Origin: a virus
Length of the DNA: 49,640 nt
Virus record (IMG/VR): IMGVR_UViG_3300017971_000364
Location: 1-49,640 of that record
Direction: 5' to 3' (one strand)
Shown here: piece after piece, positions 25,401-33,189 of the stretch
Layout of the letters: each line of letters starts with the position of its first letter
Position numbering within the stretch: position 1 is the stretch's first letter
Made by a program: the position numbers and the translations under genes
Notes under the pieces: model-generated
Databases searched by the model: none
The model's input: the letters and a program-made list of their open reading frames with translations, nothing else
What the model was told of the DNA's origin: nothing

Positions 25401-25772
25401 CAGCCACTTCAGGGCCCCCTCCCCGTCATCCCAGAATACTATTTTATCGGCCCCTGGGTCTGACAGGTCCTCGAAGCCAAGGTGTCCCCATGTCCATGTG
25501 ATTGTATCTGTGGCAGCAGTTCCAGTGATTGTTACCGTTCCGTCACCAGCGAGCGTAAGTGTGTCTGCCTTCTGGTCGGCTACAACATCATTAGTTATCC
25601 CAGTTATTGTCTTAAAGGCCCAGTAATCATTTAGGTGGTACTCGAGGTCCTCAGTAAAGTCCTCCCCAGCCTCGGTCAAGGCTATGTATAATCTTCTAAG
25701 ATATTCCTTAATATCATCGGTATTCTCAATAGAGTCTGGGTAAGGATATATCTTTCTGCTTTCCAGGGACAT
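22458..25772 (-). CDS. Long tail fibre protein with internal repeats
   Basis: 1104 residues. N-terminus (about 1-60) is a likely virion attachment part (MSLESRKIYPYPDSIENTDD). Then about three units built on L.DLSDPGADRIVFWDD (near residues 100, 220 and 580) with EYVVVSGDATLTDERTL-type and FDIDSLVEDSGAASGDWFIY-type modules. Residues about 280-410 repeat G-x-N-x-x-x-G-x-x-A (YNTYVGQGAG, NTALGRNAG), like YadA-head beta rolls. The C-terminus ends in a trimeric coiled coil (LMLGAIEQLSNKVKELSGEV). Host recognition is the likely role. Confidence 0.85.
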   Translation of the reverse strand: MSLESRKIYPYPDSIENTDDIKEYLRRLYIALTEAGEDFTEDLEYHLNDYWAFKTITGITNDVVADQKADTLTLAGDGTVTITGTAATDTITWTWGHLGFEDLSDPGADKIVFWDDGEGALKWLTPNDFISIDGTNLDVPVKDEDDMSSDSETHLATQQSIKAYVDSMGAGSAPVDAEYVVVSGDATLTDERTLGVSTGLGLTDGGADGVISLYLQHLGLEDLSDPGGDRIIFWDDSETKTDWLSVGSTLTLSGTSLGTTLPQAVPETASVSIGLAALDSLALGEWNTCLGYYAGEELEDGSHNVYVGTYAGREQVDGDYNTYVGQGAGTGSGGDSHTGNTGIGRAALYSASTGGYNTALGRNAGWQVTTGASNIFLGYYAGSEQTTNSNLLIIDNQARADIATELSNAIIYGVMAADPADQDLRFNADLTFSNYGAGYLKTDADGVVTADSEIDIWNETNLTASLPIALSAASDISFDIDSLVEDSGAASGDWFIYYDATDEDFYKIDYDDLPGAGTLAPTDAQYVVIALNGDLSAERVLTAGTGLALADGGANGNATLSIDHLGLQDLSDPGADRIVIWDDSESKLDWASCGSGLEIDGTSLILNGILTDLAEDLSYPALTKETIYWDNLTETWKFSGFLATITGTEGIEVDSTSSPAECDVHLDIDALDEDSGVTSGDFFLYYDTVDEVHYKIDFDDMPSGGACEWTSDGGNGIYFDDGGSVIIGTTAASSKMTEGLTIYQGASDDTILALQSSDVAHGITTRADTDTFGWFSKASGPSGGLRVWGASDGNSEGVAIIGITQTGSSTHQTTSYAPVEIWGAEKSGTDGSTLEDNENLCVFSNWGTAVFMVTGDGSLYSPDTGGTCKWILGDNACADVTTGLVIQQRAYSDAIIALKSTSVAHGVTTQAETDTYGVFKKFNSTEGGLQICGFTENEVGVDFLSIYTTDDTNKDGTANAPVQARAIKKDGTGVQNVGADANIFAVRGYIGGSWATVFIVDEDGDVLYDGGPSAFDEYDDLAMVHDVKKVFAGKFNEFIKYNEDDLVRCGVLGAPRSKGGLISHKNMTGLMLGAIEQLSNKVKELSGEVRRLKNGKIERITEGS

Positions 25773-26287
25773 TAAGAGACCTCTTTATATCGACCCCTCG
25801 GATAAAAAATTATATTTACCCCAGTCCATATGAATCTCGTATTTGCACTCGCAGAGCTTAGGCGTATGACGAACTTCTTCCCAGTGCACTCGGCAGCACT
25901 CCCTCTCATAAAATGGAAGTCTGCTATCTTCTGGGTACCATCCCCCGTACCTAATGTTAGGGTTTCCGTAATCCAATTCTCACCTCCATCATTACTTAAG
26001 TGTGCTGTTACTGGTGTGTCGGCATCCACGTCGATATACTCGAGAAGTATTCTGTCTACTGTAAAATAATGATTTCTATATTGCTCAAACTGGTCTGTGA
26101 AATCTAAGTCCTTACTTGTCCATTGGCACATAAATGTCTTTGAGTTGTCAGAGTCGTAATCACAGCTGAATACATACGAAGCACCGTATGTTCCAAGGTA
26201 TTCCTTGTGTACGTCGTCGGCTGCAAACGATACCAATACGTGTTCGCAAAGGTCAACGTCTAGGTCTGCATTATTTTCGTGTGCCAT
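25772..26287 (-). CDS. Virion/fibre-associated beta-rich protein
   Basis: 171 residues, mostly beta strands (YVFSCDYDSDNSKTFMCQWT, FTVDRILLEYIDVDADTPVT, NTRFIWTGVNIIFYPRG). Directly before the fibre gene, stop and start overlapping by one base (TAATG). Possibly an adaptor between tail and fibre. No family recognised. Confidence 0.6.
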   Translation of the reverse strand: MAHENNADLDVDLCEHVLVSFAADDVHKEYLGTYGASYVFSCDYDSDNSKTFMCQWTSKDLDFTDQFEQYRNHYFTVDRILLEYIDVDADTPVTAHLSNDGGENWITETLTLGTGDGTQKIADFHFMRGSAAECTGKKFVIRLSSASANTRFIWTGVNIIFYPRGRYKEVS

Positions 26288-26291
26288 TTTT

Positions 26292-26681
26292 TTAGGATAT
26301 ATTTAAGGGCATTTGCCCACTTCCTAGTTGTCCATAAAGGAACATCTGCCTAAGCATATTCATAAACGGGTTCATCCCGAACCCACCAGGTCCCATCCCC
26401 ATCCCAATGGAAGATGGTCTTAAGCCACCACCAATAGATGCCATTGGGCTAGGCATGTTCCACATTGGAACTGGCATATCTAATCGCAATCCAAACCTTG
26501 GGTCTGGTCGGTTCGATAAGCCACCACCAATAGATGCCATCGGGCCTTGAGACGGCTGGATGGATGCCCGTCCCCTACCACCCACCGTAGAGCCAGAACC
26601 TCTTTTATTTGCAAGGTTCGCACCAATCCTTGGGCTACCTACACCCCCACCAGTTCTTACGTTTTTGTTGTCTTTTCTCAT
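26292..26681 (-). CDS. Gly/Met/Pro-rich protein with PMASIGGGL repeats
   Basis: 129 residues. PMASIGGGL occurs twice (about residues 47-55 and 79-87), and the C-terminus is GMGMGPGGFGMNPFMNMLRQ. Basic, disordered N-terminus. Composition matches the low-complexity genes at 18.5-21.3 kb, hinting at shared physical behaviour in the virion. Coupled to the upstream gene by overlap. Confidence 0.5.
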   Translation of the reverse strand: MRKDNKNVRTGGGVGSPRIGANLANKRGSGSTVGGRGRASIQPSQGPMASIGGGLSNRPDPRFGLRLDMPVPMWNMPSPMASIGGGLRPSSIGMGMGPGGFGMNPFMNMLRQMFLYGQLGSGQMPLNIS

Positions 26682-27994
26682 TAATTCGCTCCTTGTCCAC
26701 CACCAGTTATTTCATCCCAAAACTCGTAGCTTGTCCACTCTTTTTCTTTGTAATCCCATACAAAGACATATCTCCCCTCAGAGGTCACGACAGACCATAG
26801 GGCTTTATTATATCGTGGTACTGACCACGCAAATGCCTTCCTTCTTTCTGCGTCGCTCACCAGGCTCGAGAATTTATCCCTAATTCTCTCCCCTATACTG
26901 ACTGGTTGGTCACCTTCGATAAAGTAAAAATCGTCATCCCCAAGGAAAGCCTCAGAGCCAAGCACTGAAACCTTACCCCACGGGGCACACAGACCAATAC
27001 CATTCCTTTGTGTTGGGAAAATTACTGGTGCTGTTGAAACCCCAGTACGCCTACCGAAGATTATCGACTTACGCTTATACACAATAAGCATATTACCAAC
27101 CTTACCAAGTCCCATTATATGGTCGTTTGTATCAAGCAGGTCTACGCTTCCAGCCGTAGAGTCCGTCCAGTCTGTGGGGTCGCCCTCTTTAGACCACTGT
27201 ACCGACCACGGCTCTCTTGTGCCAGATATCTCAAGGTCGGCAAGGAAGAGCCTATTGGCATATTCTATGGCAAACCTAGCTTCCTTAGCATTTGTGGAAT
27301 CAAGGTCTGTGGCATTTTCGCCGTCCTCTCCACTCCAGTATTGGACATTAACGTTTCTATTCGTGAAACAAAACTTGTTATCAACTATTGCAACCGACCA
27401 CCTGTCTCCATCTGGGACGCTGTAAACCTTCCTGATTGTGGCATCCTCCCCTGCTGGAGATGCGTGATTGTTTTCGTATGCGGTAGCAAGCGTCAGGGTG
27501 GTCTCTGTCCCAGGGTCTCCAGATATTTTACGCCAGCTTGCATCTGGCTCTATCTGCTGGTCGGCCCAGTCACTATCTAATATAAAATAATCACCGTCTT
27601 CTATCCCATCTGTTTGTAGCTCCGCAGCAGCCTCGAATGTAACATCTACGCCGTCTATTTCGTCTACCTGCTTCGTTCCAGTGTAGGCCTGCCTTGGGGT
27701 TCTATATTGAAATGTCTCGTCTGTCCCCGTTTTTACTTGCAGGAGGTCTGTGTCGGTTAGCATCATTGTGTGACGGGTCCCATCACGGGTCCTAAATGTC
27801 CATGCACCATATAGCTTTGCATCGGACCTCAGAGTCCTGTGAGATGTATACCCACACCTCTTCCTAATCGAGTGCCTAAACACATCCACGTTTAGCGTAG
27901 GCCAATTCGCAGCAGAGGGGTGCATAGTAAGGGGCTGCTTAGACATATCATATGTATGCTCAAGCGGATTGATTACGAATGTTTCTTTAGCCAT
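26681..27994 (-). CDS. Tail nozzle/hub protein (P22 gp10- or T7 gp12-like)
   Basis: 437 residues. Repeated W and aromatic blades (DRWSVAIVDNKFCFTNRNVN, RFAIEYANRLFLADL, HIMGLGKVGNMLIVYKRKS, GSEAFLGDDDFYFIEGD) look like a beta-propeller. The order GNMLIVYKR, then FG(R)RTG, then a QRNGIGLCAP loop and GDDDFYFIEG is characteristic of podovirus tail tube/nozzle proteins in memory. Likely forms part of the tail below the adaptor. Confidence 0.65.
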   Translation of the reverse strand: MAKETFVINPLEHTYDMSKQPLTMHPSAANWPTLNVDVFRHSIRKRCGYTSHRTLRSDAKLYGAWTFRTRDGTRHTMMLTDTDLLQVKTGTDETFQYRTPRQAYTGTKQVDEIDGVDVTFEAAAELQTDGIEDGDYFILDSDWADQQIEPDASWRKISGDPGTETTLTLATAYENNHASPAGEDATIRKVYSVPDGDRWSVAIVDNKFCFTNRNVNVQYWSGEDGENATDLDSTNAKEARFAIEYANRLFLADLEISGTREPWSVQWSKEGDPTDWTDSTAGSVDLLDTNDHIMGLGKVGNMLIVYKRKSIIFGRRTGVSTAPVIFPTQRNGIGLCAPWGKVSVLGSEAFLGDDDFYFIEGDQPVSIGERIRDKFSSLVSDAERRKAFAWSVPRYNKALWSVVTSEGRYVFVWDYKEKEWTSYEFWDEITGGGQGAN

Positions 27995-28872
27995 GACCTA
28001 TTCCGTACAAACAAAACTCCTTCGTTGTTCGCTTTTTCTGCTTTTTCTCTGTACTCGCCATTGCCAGTGACGAGAAATCTTAATTCCCAGGCCTCCTTGA
28101 AGTCTGGCAGGATATCCGTAGCTCTCTTAAAATACTCACCTGCCTTACAGTACATATTATAATGCCTGTAAATCTTACCAACTAACAAGTTAGCCTCTGC
28201 CTTATATTCATCAAGATAGTTTTCATTTAGAAACTTTTCAAGCCACGCAATAGCATCGTCCCACTCCTGGTTGTGTGCATAATCCCTTCCAAGGTAAAAC
28301 TTTTCCCTGGTCAATGTGGGGTTCTTTGAAAGGGATTTGAGAAGGATTCTTCTCGTGCGAAGGGGGTCGACGTCGTGGTTTGGACTTCGCCCGTATTCTA
28401 TCTTAATATCACAGGGGTTTCTTTCAGACACATTCAATGTGGGATGGGCTGCCCCCACCCAGCGTATGTCTACGAATCTCCTGTATATCCTCGGGTGTCT
28501 CCAGTATGACTCTCCGTCGCTACTGGCTATCTTGACGTCCCAAGAATATCTTCCTTCATTATCTCCGAGTGTACATAATTTGTGAACATCGGACATCGGT
28601 GAACATAGTTTTTCATCAGCATCTATGTAGAGCTTCCAGTCATGTATGCCACGAGTATCAGCGAAATTATGAGTAAAAGCAAAATTATCCATCCACGGAA
28701 AATCATAGACTCTCGCTCCATACGACGCTGCGATTTCCTTAGTCTTGTCTTCTGAGCCCGTATCAACGACGACGATATCAGACGCTTCTCTGACGCTCTC
28801 AAGGCAATCACCTATACAGGACTCTTCGTTCTTTGCTATAATGCAAACAGAAACATTACCATCCTGAGCCAG
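27973..28872 (-). CDS. Glycosyltransferase family 2 with TPR-like C-terminus; non-ATG start
   Basis: About 299 residues. The obvious ATG (28692) lies inside the fold: upstream in the same frame are NVSVCIIAKNEESCIGDCL and ASDIVVVDTGSEDKTKEIAA, the first strands and nucleotide-sugar site of GT2 enzymes, followed by WKLYIDADEKL (D-x-D metal site). The open frame ends at a TAA; the best start is CTG at 28872, 7 nt after GGAGGA. Residues about 180-290 are TPR-like helices (FYLGRDYAHNQEWDDAIAWL, AEANLLVGKIYRHYN). Sugar modification of host surface or virion protein is inferred. Overlaps both neighbours. Confidence 0.8.
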   Translation of the reverse strand: MAQDGNVSVCIIAKNEESCIGDCLESVREASDIVVVDTGSEDKTKEIAASYGARVYDFPWMDNFAFTHNFADTRGIHDWKLYIDADEKLCSPMSDVHKLCTLGDNEGRYSWDVKIASSDGESYWRHPRIYRRFVDIRWVGAAHPTLNVSERNPCDIKIEYGRSPNHDVDPLRTRRILLKSLSKNPTLTREKFYLGRDYAHNQEWDDAIAWLEKFLNENYLDEYKAEANLLVGKIYRHYNMYCKAGEYFKRATDILPDFKEAWELRFLVTGNGEYREKAEKANNEGVLFVRNRSWLKKHS

Positions 28873-29245
28873 CTTGGGTTCCTCCGTATTTAAAAGTTAC
28901 ATAGTAAAGAACTATGCCCTTCCCTCCCTTGGTGACTGACACCGTGGGTGATATCACCGTTCGGGCCAGCATGTCCCCAGCCGTATCATCGTTAAATATA
29001 CCAACCTCTTTTATTGTTCCGTTAGCCGTCACGGTTGCCTGTGCCCTAAATAGAAGTGTGTCCTCTGGATAGAGAACAGACACAAGGCTTACAGTGGCTG
29101 CTGTTCTGTATAATTCACTCCCAAGGGCCGTGTCTGTTATTTGGGCAGCAGTATCGTCGTCTCCAACGGCTAAATAAGCCCAAGCATCAGCCGTGTCCCC
29201 TCCCCACAGCTTAAGCATTTCTGTCTTTCCAGCCGTGGTAATCAT
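28856..29245 (-). CDS. Small beta-rich virion protein (tail/appendage)
   Basis: 129 residues: a short helix, then strands (AWAYLAVGDDDTAAQITDTA, FRAQATVTANGTIKEVGIFN). The layout matches the next gene upstream (T-x-x-G, VGDGD, E-x-GIF, then a strand ending VTFK), so the two look like paralogues. Similar pairs in other phages are fibre-collar or baseplate-like proteins. Coupled to its paralogue by overlap at 29245. Confidence 0.6.
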   Translation of the reverse strand: MITTAGKTEMLKLWGGDTADAWAYLAVGDDDTAAQITDTALGSELYRTAATVSLVSVLYPEDTLLFRAQATVTANGTIKEVGIFNDDTAGDMLARTVISPTVSVTKGGKGIVLYYVTFKYGGTQAGSGW

Positions 29246-29655
29246 TAATATGTCCCCTGGACTATATAGTAGTCTATAATAGCATTTACAATTCCATCCG
29301 AAGGAACCTGACGTGTTGTTGTCGTCAGGGATTCACCTGGAACAAGGGCATATGGAGAATGTCTTGAGTAAAGTATTCCACCAGCAGCCAGGTCAAATAC
29401 ACCAAACTCACTATAATCATCTCCCTCTGTAAGGCCAGTAAACTGGGCAGTAAGCCTAACACGTGATGTTGTGTATGTCACGGTTGATGAAACTCTGCTT
29501 GCTATCTCATTTCCCATGGTGACATCGTATGGGCTTAAATTGTCTGTGCCGTCTCCGATTCCAACATAGAGTATGGGGCTGGCATCACTATCTCCCCTTG
29601 CCAGCTTCGCAAGAAACTTAGCCCCCTCGAATGTAAGAACACACGTCATTGTCAT
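29245..29655 (-). CDS. Small beta-rich virion protein, paralogue of its neighbour
   Basis: 136 residues. LTFEGAKFLAKLARGDSDAS, LYVGIGDGTDNLSPYD and YSEFGVFDLAAGGILYSRHS align by eye with the downstream gene, suggesting tandem duplication. Likely a structural or fibre-base protein. ATGA-type overlaps on both sides. Confidence 0.6.
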   Translation of the reverse strand: MTMTCVLTFEGAKFLAKLARGDSDASPILYVGIGDGTDNLSPYDVTMGNEIASRVSSTVTYTTSRVRLTAQFTGLTEGDDYSEFGVFDLAAGGILYSRHSPYALVPGESLTTTTRQVPSDGIVNAIIDYYIVQGTY

Positions 29656-30356
29656 TTTTTATACCCACCACTTCTGTGTATATATGTTGGACTTGGATGT
29701 ACAAACATATTCCTTCCAAGCTCCTCTTTCTTATACAGGCCAATCATTTGGTCCAGCATAAGGCTTAGGGCCTTGGCCTCTGTATCGAGAGACTCGTACT
29801 CATTCGTCCACCTTAGTCCTTTCAGCAGTGCTATTTGTAGGATTATTTCATCCCACTCTGCACCTATTGATGTTACCCCAGTACCCTCGAGGTTATCGAC
29901 CACCTTTCCATGGTAGACCCTTATTGTATCATCTGTTGTTCCTGGGGTTGGATGTAGGTATATATAAGAGCCTCTTCTCACCCACTGTGTAGGGTCTCCC
30001 TCTGCGTTTGTGTCGTCTCTGTCTGTATACTTGACATATTCTCTCCACGGTATTGGCTCTAGCCATCTATTGTTTGTCTCGTCAAATATATCATGGATAT
30101 ATGTTGCACCAGTCGGAACATCTATGTAAGCCGTCCCGTCTGTTGTTGTCTTGTCTGTGCTTGTTTCAATCTGAGGGAACCTGAAGTTATATTCCTGACC
30201 GAGTATCTTTCTTGCCGTAGTAAGTTCCCTATAGGCAAGATTCACCCATACACCATATAGGTTTTCGGCATCGTCAGTAGCAGCCTCATAGTCTGTTCTT
30301 TGCCCAAGCTGGAATTTCAGGTATTTCTTAAAGTCGTCAAACCCCCAGTCACCCAT
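29652..30356 (-). CDS. Head-tail connector/adaptor protein
   Basis: 234 residues. Helical N-terminus (FDDFKKYLKFQLGQRTDYEA, WVNLAYRELTTARKILG), a beta middle (TDGTAYIDVPTGATYIHDIF) with WLEPIPWREYVKY and YIYLHPTPGTTDDTIRVYHG, then a C-terminal helix bundle with EWDEIILQIALLKGLRW. This is the familiar layout of phage adaptor proteins that sit below the portal (P22 gp4-type or T7 gp11-type). Confidence 0.7.
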   Translation of the reverse strand: MGDWGFDDFKKYLKFQLGQRTDYEAATDDAENLYGVWVNLAYRELTTARKILGQEYNFRFPQIETSTDKTTTDGTAYIDVPTGATYIHDIFDETNNRWLEPIPWREYVKYTDRDDTNAEGDPTQWVRRGSYIYLHPTPGTTDDTIRVYHGKVVDNLEGTGVTSIGAEWDEIILQIALLKGLRWTNEYESLDTEAKALSLMLDQMIGLYKKEELGRNMFVHPSPTYIHRSGGYKK

Positions 30357-30359
30357 CGT

Positions 30360-30695
30360 CTACTCCTCTTTCTTGTCTTCCTTGTCCTCGATGATTTTAC
30401 ACAGGACCTCACGCCATCCAATTATCCTGTGTGTATCATCCGTGATGTCATACTCGGCAAAATGGAGAACCGTCCCTGCCATGAATGTCACAACGACAAG
30501 GTCCCCCTCGTCAAACCCAGCCTCTGCTGCCTCTGGACCAACGGCTAGCACCTTGGCTATCCTTGTCTCCCTGCTTCGGACCTCTGGAAGCTCGAGGTCG
30601 ACATTCGTTCCGTCTACCCTCTCTATTCTCTTTGATTGGGCCTTTATCGGGTTAAGTCTGATGTACATTTTATCGTGCATCATTTCAACTTGCAT
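30360..30695 (-). CDS. GroES-like co-chaperonin
   Basis: 111 residues. After an N-terminal strand (KMYIRLNPIKAQSKRIERVD) comes TRIAKVLAVGPEAAEAGFDEG, DLVVVTFMAGTVLHFAEYDI and RIIGWREVLCKIIED. These match the Cpn10 fold: the KVxAVGPG turn, VKxGDxVLF, the GTE strand, and the final E.E.L...I strand. The central mobile loop region is where GroES binds GroEL. Phage co-chaperonins (T4 gp31) help fold the capsid protein, fitting its place in the head-tail operon. Confidence 0.7.
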   Translation of the reverse strand: MQVEMMHDKMYIRLNPIKAQSKRIERVDGTNVDLELPEVRSRETRIAKVLAVGPEAAEAGFDEGDLVVVTFMAGTVLHFAEYDITDDTHRIIGWREVLCKIIEDKEDKKEE

Positions 30696-30704
30696 ACAAT
30701 ACTC

Positions 30705-31235
30705 CTAGTCATTAAATATACTAGACGGCAATCTTGATTTGTCGATTTCTTTTCTTCTTGACCTAAATCTAAAGTGGTACGGGCAATAGAGCTTGCCCTC
30801 ATACTTATAAAGCATGCTCTCAGGCCAAGGAATCATGTAAACCTTTTCGACAGCAACATCGTCCGCTACTAGCGTTGCCCCCGAATCTCCCGAAACAGCC
30901 TCGTTGTCCTCAAAACAAAATATCCCATCCTCGTCATCTTCCGTCACGCCAGTACAAGATTCTAGCACCACGAATCCAACAGCGTCTCCACCAGCCCACG
31001 AGCCACCCTCAAGGAAAAGTTGAGTTATGGTTTCGCCATCTCCTCTTTCCTGTGTGGCCACAACCCCAGTATGCCCAGAGTTTGCCCCAGTAAGAGTTTC
31101 CCCAGCTACTGGTGCCACTGACCCCTGGTCAAACCGAAGCTCATATAAGACCCTCTTCGGCCCACAGAGTGTACACACCCCATAAGAGGAGTGGTTCTTA
31201 GTGGGCCACGGGTATCTTATTTTAAGAGTGCTCAT
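30705..31235 (-). CDS. Hypothetical virion-region protein with zinc-like cysteines
   Basis: 176 residues. CTLCGPKR near the N-terminus is a knuckle; CPYHFRFRSRRKEID near the C-terminus may supply the other ligands. Between them is a beta domain (GETLTGANSGHTGVVATQER, then GGSWAGGDAVGFVVLESCTG). No family recognised. Overlaps the upstream gene by one base. Confidence 0.55.
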   Translation of the reverse strand: MSTLKIRYPWPTKNHSSYGVCTLCGPKRVLYELRFDQGSVAPVAGETLTGANSGHTGVVATQERGDGETITQLFLEGGSWAGGDAVGFVVLESCTGVTEDDEDGIFCFEDNEAVSGDSGATLVADDVAVEKVYMIPWPESMLYKYEGKLYCPYHFRFRSRRKEIDKSRLPSSIFND

Positions 31236-31786
31236 TATCCAATAAATAAATGAACCACGGCACTAGCTGACAAGTCATCCATGGCCAGATTTGGAAAATA
31301 TCTTCCACGTCTGTGGCCATGTCCAGCGAAGTCAATTTCCCAGGCAATAACCTCTGTGCCTGGTGACTGAATCTTGAACTCCGTGACTGGCTCATAGACC
31401 TTCCAGTTGTAGATTTTACCATCTTCCTCTGTTGGGTCTTGGGCAGCGTCTACCGTGATGTTGTTGTTATCAGCGTTCGTAGCAATAAGAAATGTTCTCT
31501 CATTGTTCCCCGTGCTAGTCCCTGTAAATTTCACAATTTGTCCAGGGTTAATTGTTGTAGTAGGCCAGTTCCCAGTAGACTCAAACTCTTGCCCGTTCAC
31601 TGATGTCATAGTTTCATTTGTCTTTGTCTGTGTGGGAGTTGAGCCATTATCCCACGAAACAAATAAAGCACTATCACCAGCGGAGTTCGGGTAAATTATG
31701 GCCTTTTGTATCAGGACGGGTTTTTCTGTGATGATTCCAGCAGTGTCTAATTTCCATGTCCTTCCAGGTCCAGTGTAGTTCGCCAT
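31235..31786 (-). CDS. Beta-rich virion protein
   Basis: 183 residues, Thr/Asn-rich with strands (RTWKLDTAGIITEKPVLIQK, ALFVSWDNGSTPTQTKTNET, TFLIATNADNNNITVDAAQD). Thr/Asn-rich beta proteins in this position are usually minor capsid or tail proteins. Ribosome site AAGGAGGATTTA. No family recognised. Confidence 0.6.
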   Translation of the reverse strand: MANYTGPGRTWKLDTAGIITEKPVLIQKAIIYPNSAGDSALFVSWDNGSTPTQTKTNETMTSVNGQEFESTGNWPTTTINPGQIVKFTGTSTGNNERTFLIATNADNNNITVDAAQDPTEEDGKIYNWKVYEPVTEFKIQSPGTEVIAWEIDFAGHGHRRGRYFPNLAMDDLSASAVVHLFIG

Positions 31787-31830
31787 TAAATCCTCCTTAT
31801 TTTACTTTGTCAAATCGGCAAGTCCCTTCT

Positions 31831-32031
31831 CTATCTTACAGAGTCAACTTCTTGCATACGTGCAAAACCCCTGTCAAGGCCATACTTCTCTTTATTTCTC
31901 TTCTCGATATACTTCAACTTATCTAGCTGTGCGTCTGTCATTGTCGGTCCCCACTCTTTTCTAAGCTGGACCTCCTGCTCTGAACGAGTCTTGCCCATTC
32001 TTGTCTTATCTTTTATTATGAAGTTAGACAT
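31831..32031 (-). CDS. Small charged protein
   Basis: 66 residues, highly charged helices (RSEQEVQLRKEWGPTMTDAQ, KLKYIEKRNKEKYGLDRGFA). Lies in a run of two mini-genes between the tail and head genes. No function recognised. Confidence 0.5.
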   Translation of the reverse strand: MSNFIIKDKTRMGKTRSEQEVQLRKEWGPTMTDAQLDKLKYIEKRNKEKYGLDRGFARMQEVDSVR

Positions 32032-32033
32032 TC

Positions 32034-32171
32034 TTATGATGAGTCTACGATATCTTTCAGCTTTGTAAGAACCGCAGCAACAAGGGTATTCGCCTCGTCG
32101 TAGTTTTGGTTGTATGCCTTTGCAGCGTCAAGAATCTGAATCAGTAAAGTAATCTGTGTCTCTGTGTCCAT
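32034..32171 (-). CDS. 45-residue helical protein
   Basis: Starts MDTETQITLLIQILDAAKAY and ends VLTKLKDIVDSS, an amphipathic helix pair. The start has GGAGGGAAC just upstream, and the stop lies 3 nt before the next gene, which argues for translation. No family recognised. Confidence 0.5.
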   Translation of the reverse strand: MDTETQITLLIQILDAAKAYNQNYDEANTLVAAVLTKLKDIVDSS

Positions 32172-32227
32172 GTTCCCTCCAAAAAAATAAACAGGGAGGG
32201 TTTCCCCTCCCCGTAATATTCTCGGAT

Positions 32228-33178
32228 TTATCCATCTGCTCCAGCCTGGATTCCATCGTCATCAAAGATTCCAACGGATTCTATTCCAGCCAGGTCAAAT
32301 GAATCTGTTCCAACGTCGGCACTTCCGCAGTAACACGGTCCACAAACACCAGTCGAAGTCGTTCCTGAGATAGTAATAAACTGGCCAGTATCTGTCTCTT
32401 GGTCAAACCAAAGGTTTCCAAGAAGAGCCGTATGCCACGGAGATGCCCCACGGATTGGGGCTTTGTTCATGTTATAGGCGTTTCCACCTATAAAGTTACA
32501 TCCCCAAATTATGGGCCTCACCACCTGATTGGTAGAGCCAACCAGGTTGATTCCACCAATGTCTCCATCGTGCTTTGCCTGGAATCGGCAATTAACGATT
32601 TGACCTTCGTTGAATCCATTTCCGTAGAGTTCAGCGTCGCCCTTGAAGGCACAATTATAGGCCGAGAAGCCAGTTGTCCCCTCTTGGGTGCGTGTCGCAC
32701 CGTTACACCTTAGGTTTATGATGTAGGTAGCCCCCTCACCGAAGAAAGCTATGTTCTCGATGTGAAGACCAGGTGCGTCGACTGTCAGGTGTGTTGCGGT
32801 TTCGTGTTTCCATCTAACGCCAAGAAAATCTGTCGCCATCGGGCGTTGTGTTACCCCGATAAGTGACATATTAGCATTAGTGGCAACGACTCCACTTCCA
32901 CCAGAGCCACCAAGGGTTACGGATACGTCCTCAGTATATCTGTTAAACCCAGTCCCTAGCTTGTAGGTTCTTGGTGCGATATAGATAACGTCTCCACCAG
33001 TGGCAGCAGCAACGGCAGCAGCGATAGTTTGGAAGGGTTCTGATGGTTTCTTTCCACTATAGCCATCGTCACCGTTGTCGTAGTCTACAAAATAGTGATT
33101 CGCGAACGGACTAGAGAATCTTGCTCCACCTACTGGGACTCCTCCCATGTGCATAAGGAAATCAGGTACAATACTCAT
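32228..33178 (-). CDS. Right-handed beta-helix virion protein (tailspike-like)
   Basis: 316 residues. FVDYDNGDDGYSGKKPSEPF then QTIAAAVAAATGGDVIYIAP is the standard entry to pectate-lyase-like parallel beta-helices. Rungs follow with spaced Asn and aromatic residues (LHIENIAFFGEGATYIINLR, FSAYNCAFKGDAELYGNG, IIWGCNFIGGNAYNMNK). It sits directly after the capsid gene, so it may be a capsid or tail appendage that binds or cuts polysaccharide; catalytic acids cannot be assigned. Confidence 0.75.
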   Translation of the reverse strand: MSIVPDFLMHMGGVPVGGARFSSPFANHYFVDYDNGDDGYSGKKPSEPFQTIAAAVAAATGGDVIYIAPRTYKLGTGFNRYTEDVSVTLGGSGGSGVVATNANMSLIGVTQRPMATDFLGVRWKHETATHLTVDAPGLHIENIAFFGEGATYIINLRCNGATRTQEGTTGFSAYNCAFKGDAELYGNGFNEGQIVNCRFQAKHDGDIGGINLVGSTNQVVRPIIWGCNFIGGNAYNMNKAPIRGASPWHTALLGNLWFDQETDTGQFITISGTTSTGVCGPCYCGSADVGTDSFDLAGIESVGIFDDDGIQAGADG

Positions 33179-33189
33179 TATCCACCTCC

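Noticed and set aside
22458-25772. C-terminal S74-type intramolecular chaperone in the fibre
   Set aside because: The end has a coiled coil but not the conserved S/D...R-K pattern with catalytic Ser-Lys that I would expect, so only a trimeric coiled coil is claimed.
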